64,000 nucleotides of DNA from NCBI GenBank assembly GCA_028875185.1, contig JAPPFH010000049.1:24133-88132 (forward strand). The letters run 5' to 3'. Positions 47,600 to 55,935 of this stretch are shown piece by piece (within the stretch, counting starts at the first letter, position 1; each line of letters opens with the position of its first letter). Under the pieces are notes generated by a model. It saw only the letters and a program-made list of their open reading frames with translations. It was not told the DNA's origin and did no database searches. The position numbers and the translations under genes were made by a program. The stretch comes from Chloroflexota bacterium (GTDB lineage: Bacteria; Chloroflexota; Anaerolineae; Aggregatilineales; Phototrophicaceae).

Positions 47600-49000
47600 A
47601 TGACGGAATATCGCGTCGAAATCGATTCGCTGGGCGAGGTGCGGGTGCCGAAAGAGGCGCTCTACGCGGCGCAGACGCAGCGCGCCCGCGAGAACTTCCC
47701 GATCACGGGCATGAAACCGCTGCCCGCTTTCATCTGGAGCATCACGCTGATCAAGCGGGCGGCGGCGGAAGTCAACATGGAGCTTGGCTTGCTGGACGAG
47801 CGACTGGCGCGGGCGATCATGCAGGCGGGCGATGAGATCCTCGCTGGGGAGCATCACGCGCATTTTGTGGTTGATCCCTTTCAGGCGGGCGCGGGCACCA
47901 GCCATAACATGAACGCGAACGAAGTGATGGCGAATCGGGCGAATCAGCTACTCGGCTACGATATCGAGGCAAGCGACAAACCAGTCCATCCCAACGATCA
48001 CGTCAATATGGCGCAATCGACCAATGACACGATTCCTACGGCGATTCGGCTGGGCATCTTGTGGCGGCTGGATGAGCTGCTGGCGACGCTGGCGCGCTTC
48101 GTCGAAGTCACTCGCGGCAAGGCGGAGGAATGGGACGATGTGGTCAAGACGGGGCGGACGCACTTGCAAGACGCGGTACCGATTCGTCTGGGGCAGGAAG
48201 TGGGGGCTTGGGCGACAGCAATAGAACGCGGCAGGGACAAGGTCAAGTTCGCGGCTGAAGGTTTGCGGCGGCTGGGCATCGGCGGCACGGCGGCCGGCAC
48301 CGGTCTCAACGCGCATCCCGAATATCACGGGCGCATGGCGGCCAAGCTGACGGCGCTGACCGGCATCCAACTGTACGAGAGCGATGACCTATTCGAGTCC
48401 ATGCAATCGATGGGGGACGCGGTCTTTTTCAGCGCGGCGCTGCGCAACCTGGCGATGGATTTCACGCGGATCGCCAACGATGTACGCTTGCTCTCGGCGG
48501 GACCGACCACCGGCATCGCCGAATTGACCCCGCCGACGGTGCAGCCGGGCTCGTCGATCATGCCGGGCAAGGTGAATCCGGTGCTGGCGGAGATGCTGAA
48601 CATGGCGATGTACCATGTGATCGGCAATGACACGACGGTGAACCTCTGCGGCGCGGCCGGGCAATTCGAGCTGAATGTGATGATGCCGGTCATCGCGCAT
48701 AATCTAAACGAGATGATGACGGTGATGATCGGCTCGGTGGGCGCGTTCACGGAGAAGCTGATGGTCGGGCTGGCGGTCAATCGCGAGCGGGCTGCGAGTT
48801 GGCTGGCGCGGAATCCGATTTTGGTGACGGCGCTGAATCCCATCATCGGTTACAACAACGGGGCGCGGGTGGCGAAGCGGGCGCTGGCGGAGGGCAAAAG
48901 CGTGCGCGAGGTGGTGCTGGAAATGGGCTTGATGAAGGCGGCCGAGTTGGACGCGGCGCTGGATGCTCACGCGATGACGGAGGGTGGGATCGCGGAGTAG
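47600..49000 (+). CDS. Class II fumarase/aspartate ammonia-lyase family lyase
   Basis: 466 aa homotetrameric lyase. The family signature is GSSIMPGKVNPVLAE (catalytic loop); GAGTSHNMNANEVMANRANQLLG and TGRTHLQDAVPIRLGQE form the active site from other subunits. Class II fumarase has a basic GSGTQSNMN pattern and aspartase GAGTSTNMN; this sequence is mixed (GAGTSHNMN with MPGKVNPV), so either fumarase or aspartase is possible. ATG 47600 is chosen, with AGGAGATG upstream. It is probably monocistronic, after the SOD terminator. Confidence 0.82.
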   Translation: MTEYRVEIDSLGEVRVPKEALYAAQTQRARENFPITGMKPLPAFIWSITLIKRAAAEVNMELGLLDERLARAIMQAGDEILAGEHHAHFVVDPFQAGAGTSHNMNANEVMANRANQLLGYDIEASDKPVHPNDHVNMAQSTNDTIPTAIRLGILWRLDELLATLARFVEVTRGKAEEWDDVVKTGRTHLQDAVPIRLGQEVGAWATAIERGRDKVKFAAEGLRRLGIGGTAAGTGLNAHPEYHGRMAAKLTALTGIQLYESDDLFESMQSMGDAVFFSAALRNLAMDFTRIANDVRLLSAGPTTGIAELTPPTVQPGSSIMPGKVNPVLAEMLNMAMYHVIGNDTTVNLCGAAGQFELNVMMPVIAHNLNEMMTVMIGSVGAFTEKLMVGLAVNRERAASWLARNPILVTALNPIIGYNNGARVAKRALAEGKSVREVVLEMGLMKAAELDAALDAHAMTEGGIAE

Positions 49001-49016
49001 GGGGTGGCGCGTGCAA

Positions 49017-49045
49017 TTTGTCGCGTACGCTAAGCCTGATAAAAT
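49017..49045 (+). promoter_or_regulatory. Candidate promoter for the restriction-modification island
   Basis: TTTGTC (49017-49022), 17-base spacer, TAAAAT (49040-49045), with AT-rich sequence between it and the methyltransferase ATG at 49084. Confidence 0.45.
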
Positions 49046-49083
49046 AGAAGCTATAAACAGGACAACGCTAAAATGTCTCTCCG

Positions 49084-50478
49084 ATGATTACCAAGGCTCA
49101 ACTGCACGACTACAAGGAACATGATCTTGCTGCCCTATACAAGCGCTTGCGGTCATGTTCGTCGTCGTACGAAGCACGAGTGATTCTAGAAAATCTTGGC
49201 CGATTGCCGAGTGATTTTGATGGCCAAGTCCTCGTCCCCTTCTTGACCGATTCTATACGGGATACGCGATTTTGGGCGGTCAAGAATCTCGGAAAGCTGG
49301 AGGACATTCGCTTCTTACACCAACTTAGCGAGGTCGCTGCTGGTGACAAGAGTTCGATTGTACGGCGAGAAGCAGTATCCGCAATTGGTCGTATGCGGAC
49401 TAAACGCGCCATTCCGACCTTGGTTAAGTTCTTGCGAGACGATGATCCGAATGTCGTACTGCAAGCAATGCGTGCGCTCTTAGTTTTTAAGTCGCATGAA
49501 CGAGTTAAAGAATGCCTGCTTGACTTGCGCGATCACCCCAATGAGCAAATCCAATATGTCCTAGACATGGAGTTTACATCTAAGCCAACTATTTCAGACT
49601 ACGGTATGCACCACGAGTCGCCAGACTATATGAAGAATGTAGTAGTCGAAGGCGATACACGTGAAGTGATGAAACTACTTCCCGACGGCTGCATTCATCT
49701 GACATTCACGTCACCCCCTTATTACAATGCCCGAGACTATTCGATATACAAGAGCTACCAGCAGTACTTGGATTTCCTGGGCGAAGTTTTTGCGGCTGTT
49801 CACCGGATCACTAAAGAAGGCAGATTTTTGCTAATCAATACATCTCCCGTGATCGTGTCACGCTTTAGTCGTAAGCACTCTAGCAGACGTTATCCTATAC
49901 CCTTCGACTTGCATACAGTCGTAAGTAACTTAGGCTGGGACTTCATTGACGATATTGTCTGGGCGAAACCGGAAGCATCGGTCAAGAATCGCAATGGCGG
50001 TTTCCAGCAGCATCGCAAGCCGCTAGGCTACAAGCCAAACATGGTCACGGAATATGTGATGGTTTATCGCAAGAAGACCACGCGCTTGATTGATTGGAAT
50101 ATGCGCCAGTATCCAAAAACAGTGGTGGATGACAGCAAAGTTCGCGGCCAATTCGAGACGACAAATCTTTGGCAAATTGACCCTATGAGTGACAAAGTGC
50201 ACAGCGCAGTGTTTCCGCATGACCTATGCGACCGCGTGGTGAAATACTATTCTTTCAAAGGCGATCTTGTGTTTGACCCATTTGCTGGGAGCGGGACATT
50301 CGGGCTGGCTGCAAGGCGGCACAAGCGGAATTTCTTTCTCACGGAGATCAAGAAAGAATATGTAGACAGAATGAATCAGATGATGTCCACCGCGAACGCA
50401 AACGGGGCGGTCGCCCAATTTCAAACTGTCAAGACATTCGAACAAGACTTGGCTACATTAGTTCGTCAAACAGAGTAA
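49084..50478 (+). CDS. DNA methyltransferase (beta class, probably N4-cytosine) with N-terminal HEAT repeats
   Basis: 464 aa. Residues about 20-165 are HEAT-like helical repeats (FLTDSIRDTRFWAVKNLGKL, IVRREAVSAIGRMRTKRAIPTLVKFL). The rest is a methyltransferase with motif IV TSPPYYNARDY (SPPY at 210-213) before motif I DPFAGSGTFGLAA (398-410): beta-class order, and SPPY is typical of N4-cytosine enzymes. GC is visibly lower than in neighbours, suggesting transfer. ATG 49084 overlaps the stop of a five-codon reading frame starting at 49073. It would protect the host from the downstream nuclease. Target sequence unknown. Confidence 0.88.
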   Translation: MITKAQLHDYKEHDLAALYKRLRSCSSSYEARVILENLGRLPSDFDGQVLVPFLTDSIRDTRFWAVKNLGKLEDIRFLHQLSEVAAGDKSSIVRREAVSAIGRMRTKRAIPTLVKFLRDDDPNVVLQAMRALLVFKSHERVKECLLDLRDHPNEQIQYVLDMEFTSKPTISDYGMHHESPDYMKNVVVEGDTREVMKLLPDGCIHLTFTSPPYYNARDYSIYKSYQQYLDFLGEVFAAVHRITKEGRFLLINTSPVIVSRFSRKHSSRRYPIPFDLHTVVSNLGWDFIDDIVWAKPEASVKNRNGGFQQHRKPLGYKPNMVTEYVMVYRKKTTRLIDWNMRQYPKTVVDDSKVRGQFETTNLWQIDPMSDKVHSAVFPHDLCDRVVKYYSFKGDLVFDPFAGSGTFGLAARRHKRNFFLTEIKKEYVDRMNQMMSTANANGAVAQFQTVKTFEQDLATLVRQTE

Positions 50479-50495
50479 AACGGGAGCGCAATAGA

Positions 50496-50777
50496 ATGAA
50501 CGCTACAGCTACATCTGGCTTTGTCATTCAGAGTAAAGTGTTTGGACTGCAAGGCGAAACATCGCGTTGGGCACAAATGAAGAGTTGCGAGAGCGAATGG
50601 GATGTCACTCGTTATCTAATGGAGTCGATATTGCCGCTTGGGCAATACGACAGTTACAGGATTGAGATGATTGACCGACGCGGCGATGGCGAGAAAACCA
50701 GACGCTATCTCAGCGTTGAAGACTGGTTTGAATCGCGACAGATGCCAAACCTACAAATGGAAGGCTTGAAAGAATAA
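50496..50777 (+). CDS. Small protein of the restriction-modification island
   Basis: 93 aa, not recognised. It is soluble and charged, with Trp/Tyr residues and no helix-turn-helix that I can see. It starts 17 bases after the methyltransferase stop, and the nuclease start overlaps its stop (ATAATGG), so it is translated between the two and likely belongs to the system. Options are a controller, an accessory or a specificity factor. None is supported by motif. Confidence 0.65.
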   Translation: MNATATSGFVIQSKVFGLQGETSRWAQMKSCESEWDVTRYLMESILPLGQYDSYRIEMIDRRGDGEKTRRYLSVEDWFESRQMPNLQMEGLKE

Positions 50778-51688
50778 TGGCATTATCTGGTGACGCTTTG
50801 CAAAATGTTCTGAGAATGATCCTCAAAGGCGAGCATTACCGCATGGCGGTAACAAATGAAATCAGCAATGACTTTCTCCGCTTCACAGTGAACTTCTTTA
50901 AGGATCTGGCCAAAGCCAAGATTGAAGGAATCGCGGTTACGGCTGACTGGTATGGCAGATACTTTCTTGAAGGCAGGTTTCCTCCAAAAGAGTCGCTGGT
51001 CTATACAGGCTTGAATGACAAGACGGTACTCAACACATACGGCAGTTCCTCGCGTAAAGTCATTCTTGAAGTCATCCCAGAGTATTACGATGACTTGATG
51101 AAACGGGTAGCTGACCTTATATCAAGCGATTTCCCGGAAATCCGCTTGAGTATGACGATTCGGTACAATGATTGCAGCGTAGAACTAAGCTTTAGGGAAA
51201 CCCTCATCGTCGTCAACACACTGGCAGCCAAGCACGCCGAAATCCGCGGCGGCGCCTGGAGCGGCCTCGGCAAGCGACTCGAACTGCCGCTCATGCTGAC
51301 ACTGGCTAAATTGTATCAAGTCCCCCCAGACCATTACGCTGGCAAAGGATTAACAGGCGAATCACGAGAAGTTGATTTCCACTTCCTGAGCAATTCTGGC
51401 GATCAATTCTTCTGTGAAGTGAAGCTGATGGGCAAGGGCAATCCCGAAAGCGCCGACAGCACGATTGCACGGCGCTCGAATATCTTCATCGCGCAGACTT
51501 TGTCCGATAAGAACAAAAGCCAACTGACAAATCGCGGGCATCATTGGGTGGAACTGGGCGCTGACGACGGCTACAAACGGATCTTCACGGTCTTCACTTA
51601 TCTCGATATTCCCTGCGTTGAATTCACTGGCGACTTGGACGCGGCGCTGGATGAGATTATCCCGCAAGTGTTTCAAGAAATTGCCTAA
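50777..51688 (+). CDS. CfrBI-like type II restriction endonuclease
   Basis: 303 aa, resembling the CfrBI family of PD-(D/E)xK nucleases. The likely catalytic core is GESREVDFHFL (D200) and FFCEVKLMGK (E214, K216), the D...ExK arrangement after a helical N-terminal half. It follows a beta-class SPPY methyltransferase, in keeping with CfrBI-type systems that carry an N4-cytosine methylase. Base composition changes inside the gene: the first half is AT-richer, while from about 51235 it becomes as GC-rich as the chromosome. The ATG overlaps the previous stop. Confidence 0.78.
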   Translation: MALSGDALQNVLRMILKGEHYRMAVTNEISNDFLRFTVNFFKDLAKAKIEGIAVTADWYGRYFLEGRFPPKESLVYTGLNDKTVLNTYGSSSRKVILEVIPEYYDDLMKRVADLISSDFPEIRLSMTIRYNDCSVELSFRETLIVVNTLAAKHAEIRGGAWSGLGKRLELPLMLTLAKLYQVPPDHYAGKGLTGESREVDFHFLSNSGDQFFCEVKLMGKGNPESADSTIARRSNIFIAQTLSDKNKSQLTNRGHHWVELGADDGYKRIFTVFTYLDIPCVEFTGDLDAALDEIIPQVFQEIA

Positions 51689-51854
51689 GCCCACCAAATT
51701 CGCCATCCCCGCCCAACCCCGCTATAATCCCACCATCAGCAACTTAGCTTGACCGCATCCCGTCCGCGCAGCCAAGGAGGTGACGATTGCTATGTGCACT
51801 CCGCACAATTCAGCTAAACCTTTGTTCACACATTCACAATACGAGGTAACGATA

Positions 51855-53138
51855 ATGAAGAAAGCAATCCTATTCCTACTCATCCTGACCCTCCTCCTGC
51901 CCGCCGGCGCGCTGGCGCAGGACATGCCCCACGCCGGCGTCGAAATCGTGACCAACTTCATGCAGTCGGGCACCTATGACATCGGCGCCGAGCAGCTGGA
52001 AGCCGGCTTCGAAGAAGCGACCGGCATCGAGCTCGAGATCGTGGCGTCGCCATTCGTGGTCTTGGTGCAGAACAACATCACCGATCTGGCCACGGGCACG
52101 GGCGAATTCGATGTGATTTCGGGCGACTTCTGGATCGGCAGCGTGTGGGGGCAGATGCACCCGCTGGACGACTTCATCGAGCGCGATATGTGGGGCGGCT
52201 CTTTCATCGAGGGCTTGACCAAGCAAGGTCCCTCCGCCTACTTTGACGGCAATCGGATTGGCATCCCCTACAGCGCCGATGCCTACGGGCTGATCTATCG
52301 CACTGACATATTCGAGGAAGCGGGAATCTCCGCCGATTGGGAGACCTGGGACGATTTCATCGCGGTGCTGGGCGAGCTGGAGATGCACCTGGAAGGCACC
52401 GACATCGCGCCGAACGTCTTCGCATTTGGCGCTTCGGAGCAAGCGGCCGCCATCTTCTTGGGCATGTACGACAGCTATCTGGTGGATGCGGATGGCAACT
52501 ACGCGCTGGAGCACGATGAAGCCATCGCCTCGCTGAATCAGTTGAAGAGCCTGCTGGATTACAATCCCGAGGGCGCCACCGGTTTGAGCATCGATGAAGC
52601 CAATTCGGTCTTCCTCACTGGCAAAGCGGCGACGATGATCTGCTGGGTCAGCTTTGTGCGGGCGGCGGCGCAAGATCCGGATTCATCGCTAATCGTTGAT
52701 AATTGGGCGACGGCGACCTTCCCCGGTCCGGGCTTCCCCTTCCTTTCGGCTTGGAATCTCTTCATTTCGGGTTACAGCGAGAACCCGGAAGCCGCTTGGG
52801 AATGGATCAAGTATTACATCACTGAGGACGAGGCGAAGCGGCGCTTCGTCGAGTTGGGTGTGGGCTCGCCATTCTTGAGCACCTATGAAGATCCGGAGCT
52901 GATCGAGACGTACAGCCACGACTTTCCGGCGATGGTGGAGAATCTGAATCGGGCGGAGACGGTGCCCTGGATTTTCGCCGCCTTTGAGGTCTTCTTCCGC
53001 CACATGAGCGAGTTCATCATCGGCGCCGCCACCGCGGAAGAAACGCTGGAAGCTACGCTGACCGATTGGGCGGAGCTGGAGGTGCCGGAAGGTCTGGTGC
53101 AATCGGCGATGGCGCAGGGACAGATGCAAGAGGGCTAG
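51855..53138 (+). CDS. Sugar ABC transporter solute-binding protein
   Basis: 427 aa extracytoplasmic family-1 binding protein. A signal peptide is at residues 1-21 (MKKAILFLLILTLLLPAGAL), without a lipobox Cys. The mature part has the pattern of maltose/multiple-sugar binding proteins (LEAGFEEATGIELEIV, DVISGDFWIGSVWGQMHPLDDF, GIPYSADAYGLIYRTD). ATG 51855 has GAGG at 51843-51846. Two permease genes follow. A CG-rich hairpin between this gene and the permease may stabilise the binding-protein mRNA. The transported sugar is unknown. Confidence 0.9.
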   Translation: MKKAILFLLILTLLLPAGALAQDMPHAGVEIVTNFMQSGTYDIGAEQLEAGFEEATGIELEIVASPFVVLVQNNITDLATGTGEFDVISGDFWIGSVWGQMHPLDDFIERDMWGGSFIEGLTKQGPSAYFDGNRIGIPYSADAYGLIYRTDIFEEAGISADWETWDDFIAVLGELEMHLEGTDIAPNVFAFGASEQAAAIFLGMYDSYLVDADGNYALEHDEAIASLNQLKSLLDYNPEGATGLSIDEANSVFLTGKAATMICWVSFVRAAAQDPDSSLIVDNWATATFPGPGFPFLSAWNLFISGYSENPEAAWEWIKYYITEDEAKRRFVELGVGSPFLSTYEDPELIETYSHDFPAMVENLNRAETVPWIFAAFEVFFRHMSEFIIGAATAEETLEATLTDWAELEVPEGLVQSAMAQGQMQEG

Positions 53139-53217
53139 CGCCAAGCAGGACCTTGAAACATACGCGCGACAATTCCGCCACCACGCAAATTGACTTGCGT
53201 GCCGCTGCGTCGTTGCT

Positions 53218-53244
53218 CCCCCTCCCTCGTTATGATGGAGGGGG
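53218..53244 (+). promoter_or_regulatory. Intercistronic hairpin in the ABC transporter operon
   Basis: CCCCCTCC pairs with GGAGGGGG around an 11-base loop, between the binding-protein and permease genes. No T-run follows, so it looks like an mRNA-stabilising or attenuating hairpin rather than a full terminator. It may also be a relic of the G-rich repeat. Confidence 0.5.
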
Positions 53245-53323
53245 ATGCCGCTCGCCACGCAAACCGGGGAGGCGTTTCAGATCTTTCGCCGGAGCATAAT
53301 CTGGAATTCATGGGCTGACCGGC

Positions 53324-54235
53324 TTGGCTACCGCGACCAAAACAAGCAATTCGACTGCTAATTGGCATCGCCGGCACGATTTGCCCTGGCTGGTTCTCTT
53401 CGTCGTGCCCGCTCTTATCATCGTGGTGGCGGTGCAGTTTTATCCGCTGGCTTACTCGGCTTTCCTGTCGGTGCAAGATTGGGTGCTGACCGAGTCGCAG
53501 AGGCCAAAGGGTTTCGTCGGGCTCGAGAATTTCACCAAAGAATTGGCGGACGATACCTTCAGACGTTCGGTGCGCAACAGCGTCTACATCACCGGCGGCG
53601 CGCTGGCGCTGCAGATGACGCTGGGCATCTGCCTGGCATACTTGACGATGGGCGCCAGTTGGCGCATGCGCGCGATCCGGACGCTGCTGATACTGCCGAT
53701 GGTGATCGCGCCGGTGGCGGCCGGCACCTTGTGGCGCATCCTGCTCAATTCGCGCGCCGGGCTAGTTAATCATCTGCTGAGCCAAATTGGCATTAAGGGA
53801 CCGGAGTGGCTGGCGTCGCCCGATTGGGCGATTGTATCGGTGATAATGCTGGATACCTGGCAATGGACGCCTTTCGTCTTGCTTGTGGTCGGCGCGGCGA
53901 TCGCGAGTATACCCGAAGATTTGCTGGAAGTCGCGGCGATTGACGGCGCATCGCGCTGGCACACCTTTCTATATGTCGAGTTGCCGCTGCTGATGCCGCT
54001 GCTGCTTTTGACGCTCGTATTCCGCATGCTGGAATCGCTCTTGTCGCTGGATTCGATTTATTCGTTGACCTTCGGCGGACCGGGTTACAGCACCTACACC
54101 TTGACCTATTACATTTATACGCTGGGATTGCGCAGTTTCAACTTCGGCGCGGCGGCGGCGTCCTCGTGGCTTTTCATGATATTCGCCAGTCTGTCGATCG
54201 GCTTGGTCTTCTGGTATCAGCGCCGCGATTGGTGA
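53324..54235 (+). CDS. ABC sugar transporter permease, MalF-type
   Basis: 303 aa inner-membrane protein with six predicted helices. The EAA loop that docks the ATPase is EVAAIDGASRWHTFLYVELP. An N-terminal hydrophobic start (LVLFVVPALIIVVAVQFYPLAYS) is typical of the MalF class. The start is TTG 53324; the nearby ATG runs into a stop after two codons. A second permease follows after 27 bases. The ATPase (MsmX/UgpC-like) is not encoded here and is presumably shared. Confidence 0.9.
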   Translation: MATATKTSNSTANWHRRHDLPWLVLFVVPALIIVVAVQFYPLAYSAFLSVQDWVLTESQRPKGFVGLENFTKELADDTFRRSVRNSVYITGGALALQMTLGICLAYLTMGASWRMRAIRTLLILPMVIAPVAAGTLWRILLNSRAGLVNHLLSQIGIKGPEWLASPDWAIVSVIMLDTWQWTPFVLLVVGAAIASIPEDLLEVAAIDGASRWHTFLYVELPLLMPLLLLTLVFRMLESLLSLDSIYSLTFGGPGYSTYTLTYYIYTLGLRSFNFGAAAASSWLFMIFASLSIGLVFWYQRRDW

Positions 54236-54262
54236 TGACGAGAGCTTCGATTAGGTGAGACG

Positions 54263-55111
54263 ATGAAGCGGCAACGATCAACAAAGCAGCGAACCCTCGC
54301 TTTCGCGCACGGCTTCATCTTATTCATCGCTTGTCTGGTCGTGCTGGTTCCGCTCGCCTACCTGGTCATCAACAGCGTCAAACTGCCGCGCGAATTCTTG
54401 ACCGTGCCGCCGACGATCTTGCCATCGGAAGTGACGCTCGAGCACTACCGCGACCTCTTTGAAGACAGCAAGACCTTCCGTCATTTCCGCAACAGCTTGA
54501 CGGTCACGCTCTGGACGACGGGCGTAACCATCATCAGCGGCACGCTGGCCGCCTACGGGCTGGCGCGGATGCGGCTATCAGCCAGGATCCTTGCTGGCGT
54601 GACCTTCATCTTTCTATTCATTCGCTTTTACCCGCGCGTCACCACCGTAATTCCTTATTTTCTGGTGATGCGGGAGTTGGATCTCCTGGACACGGTATGG
54701 GCGATCATCATCGGTCAGCTTGGCATTACGATTCCCTTCGTGACCTGGCTGATGCTGGTGGTCTTTCAGGATCTGCCGCGCGAAATAGAAGAGGCGGCTA
54801 TCGTCGATGGCGCCAGCGTGCTCCAGCGTTTTCGCCGAGTCGTGCTGCCGATTGTGATGCCGAGCGTATCGGCGGCTGCGATATTGACCGCTTTCTTGTC
54901 CTGGAACGAGTTTCTGATTGCCTCGAGCGTCGCCCGGCGCAAAGCCAGTGTGCTGTCAATCGCAGTCGCCGGATTCGTCAGCGACAAGGGCATTCAATGG
55001 GGACCGATGGCGGCGATGAGCGTGGTCATGATCGTGCCGATGATTGTTTTCGCGCTCTTCGCGCAGAAGTATCTGATACGCGGCATCACATTTGGGGCGG
55101 TGAAAGGCTAG
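54263..55111 (+). CDS. ABC sugar transporter permease, MalG-type
   Basis: 282 aa, six predicted helices, second permease of the pair. The EAA loop is EEAAIVDGASVLQRFRRVVLP. It begins with a basic N-terminus (MKRQRSTKQRT) and a long hydrophobic helix (HGFILFIACLVVLVPLAYLVI) as in MalG. It forms a heterodimer with the preceding permease and requires a cytoplasmic ATPase absent from this operon. AGGTGAG precedes ATG 54263. Confidence 0.9.
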   Translation: MKRQRSTKQRTLAFAHGFILFIACLVVLVPLAYLVINSVKLPREFLTVPPTILPSEVTLEHYRDLFEDSKTFRHFRNSLTVTLWTTGVTIISGTLAAYGLARMRLSARILAGVTFIFLFIRFYPRVTTVIPYFLVMRELDLLDTVWAIIIGQLGITIPFVTWLMLVVFQDLPREIEEAAIVDGASVLQRFRRVVLPIVMPSVSAAAILTAFLSWNEFLIASSVARRKASVLSIAVAGFVSDKGIQWGPMAAMSVVMIVPMIVFALFAQKYLIRGITFGAVKG

Positions 55112-55221
55112 CCGGGCCTTGCGTCAGCAAGATAGGGGGCTGAAGGCGACCCACTGCGGCGAAGAATACCAATCTTCACAACATCGGAGACGAAGCAATC
55201 CAGTAAACACCGAGGGAGCGC

Positions 55222-55241
55222 GGGCGACTCGCGGAGCCGCC
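55222..55241 (+). repeat. Diverged hairpin repeat without the tag
   Basis: GGGCGACTC-gcg-GAGCCGCC has the core of the covarying hairpin family, but the TGTAGGGGCG tag is missing. It lies in the gap after the permeases. Confidence 0.4.
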
Positions 55242-55347
55242 GCAACGGTCGTCGGTGGCGCGGATGCGACGGATTGAGCATTGCAAAGCGCCGGATATTG
55301 AGAACACTAGAGCATACTGCAATTCAGGGAACGGGAGGCGTCTGAAA

Positions 55348-55935
55348 TTGGACAGGCATACAGCTTATGGCATCGTTTGTGAATTCGTAAAGTCGGACTC
55401 ATTGCGCAAGCATATGCTGGCGGTGGAATACGCCATGCGCGCTTACGCCGAGCATTACGGCGAGGACCCGGAGGCTTGGGGCTTGGTCGGCTTGCTGCAT
55501 GACTTTGACTGGGAAATCCATCCGTCGCTGGAGCAACACCCGATGGATGGCGCGCGCATTTTGCGCGAACGCGGTTTGGGCGAGGAAGACATCCGCACGA
55601 TCCTGAGCCACGGCCCGCTGGCGGCTGATGACCGCAGGACGCTGCGCGACAAGGCGCTATACGCGGTCGATGAGCTTACCGGCTTGATCACGGCAGTGGC
55701 GCTGGTGCGGCCGAGCAAGGATATCCGCGATGTCAAGCTGCGCAGCATCCGCAAAAAATGGAAAGACAAAGCCTTCGCCGCCGGCGTCAATCGTCAGGAT
55801 GTGATTGATGGCTGCGAAAGCTTGGGCGTGGATGTCTGGGAATTTCACCTGCCGCTGGTTTTGAAGGCGATGCAGGATCACGCCGCCGAGTTGGGGCTCG
55901 ACGGCGCGATGAAGACGAATCAAGCGCGGACGTAG
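55348..55935 (+). CDS. HD-domain protein
   Basis: 195 aa predicted metal-dependent phosphohydrolase. It begins DRHTAYGIVCEFVKSDSLRKHM with a His at about 22, and the HD motif is H51-D52 in GLLHDFDWEIHP; further His/Asp residues (HPMDGARIL, LSHGPLA) complete the family pattern. TTG 55348 is selected because GGAGG at 55334-55338 fits; an ORF extending to 55255 lacks such a site. Its end overlaps the LysM gene on the other strand by 16 bases. Substrate unknown; family members act on nucleotides or cyclic dinucleotides. Confidence 0.8.
   Translation: MDRHTAYGIVCEFVKSDSLRKHMLAVEYAMRAYAEHYGEDPEAWGLVGLLHDFDWEIHPSLEQHPMDGARILRERGLGEEDIRTILSHGPLAADDRRTLRDKALYAVDELTGLITAVALVRPSKDIRDVKLRSIRKKWKDKAFAAGVNRQDVIDGCESLGVDVWEFHLPLVLKAMQDHAAELGLDGAMKTNQART

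Noticed and set aside
55370-55395. TTGTGAATTCGTAAA in the HD-domain gene, resembling half of a Rex site
   Set aside because: Only one half-site matches and it is inside a coding region.
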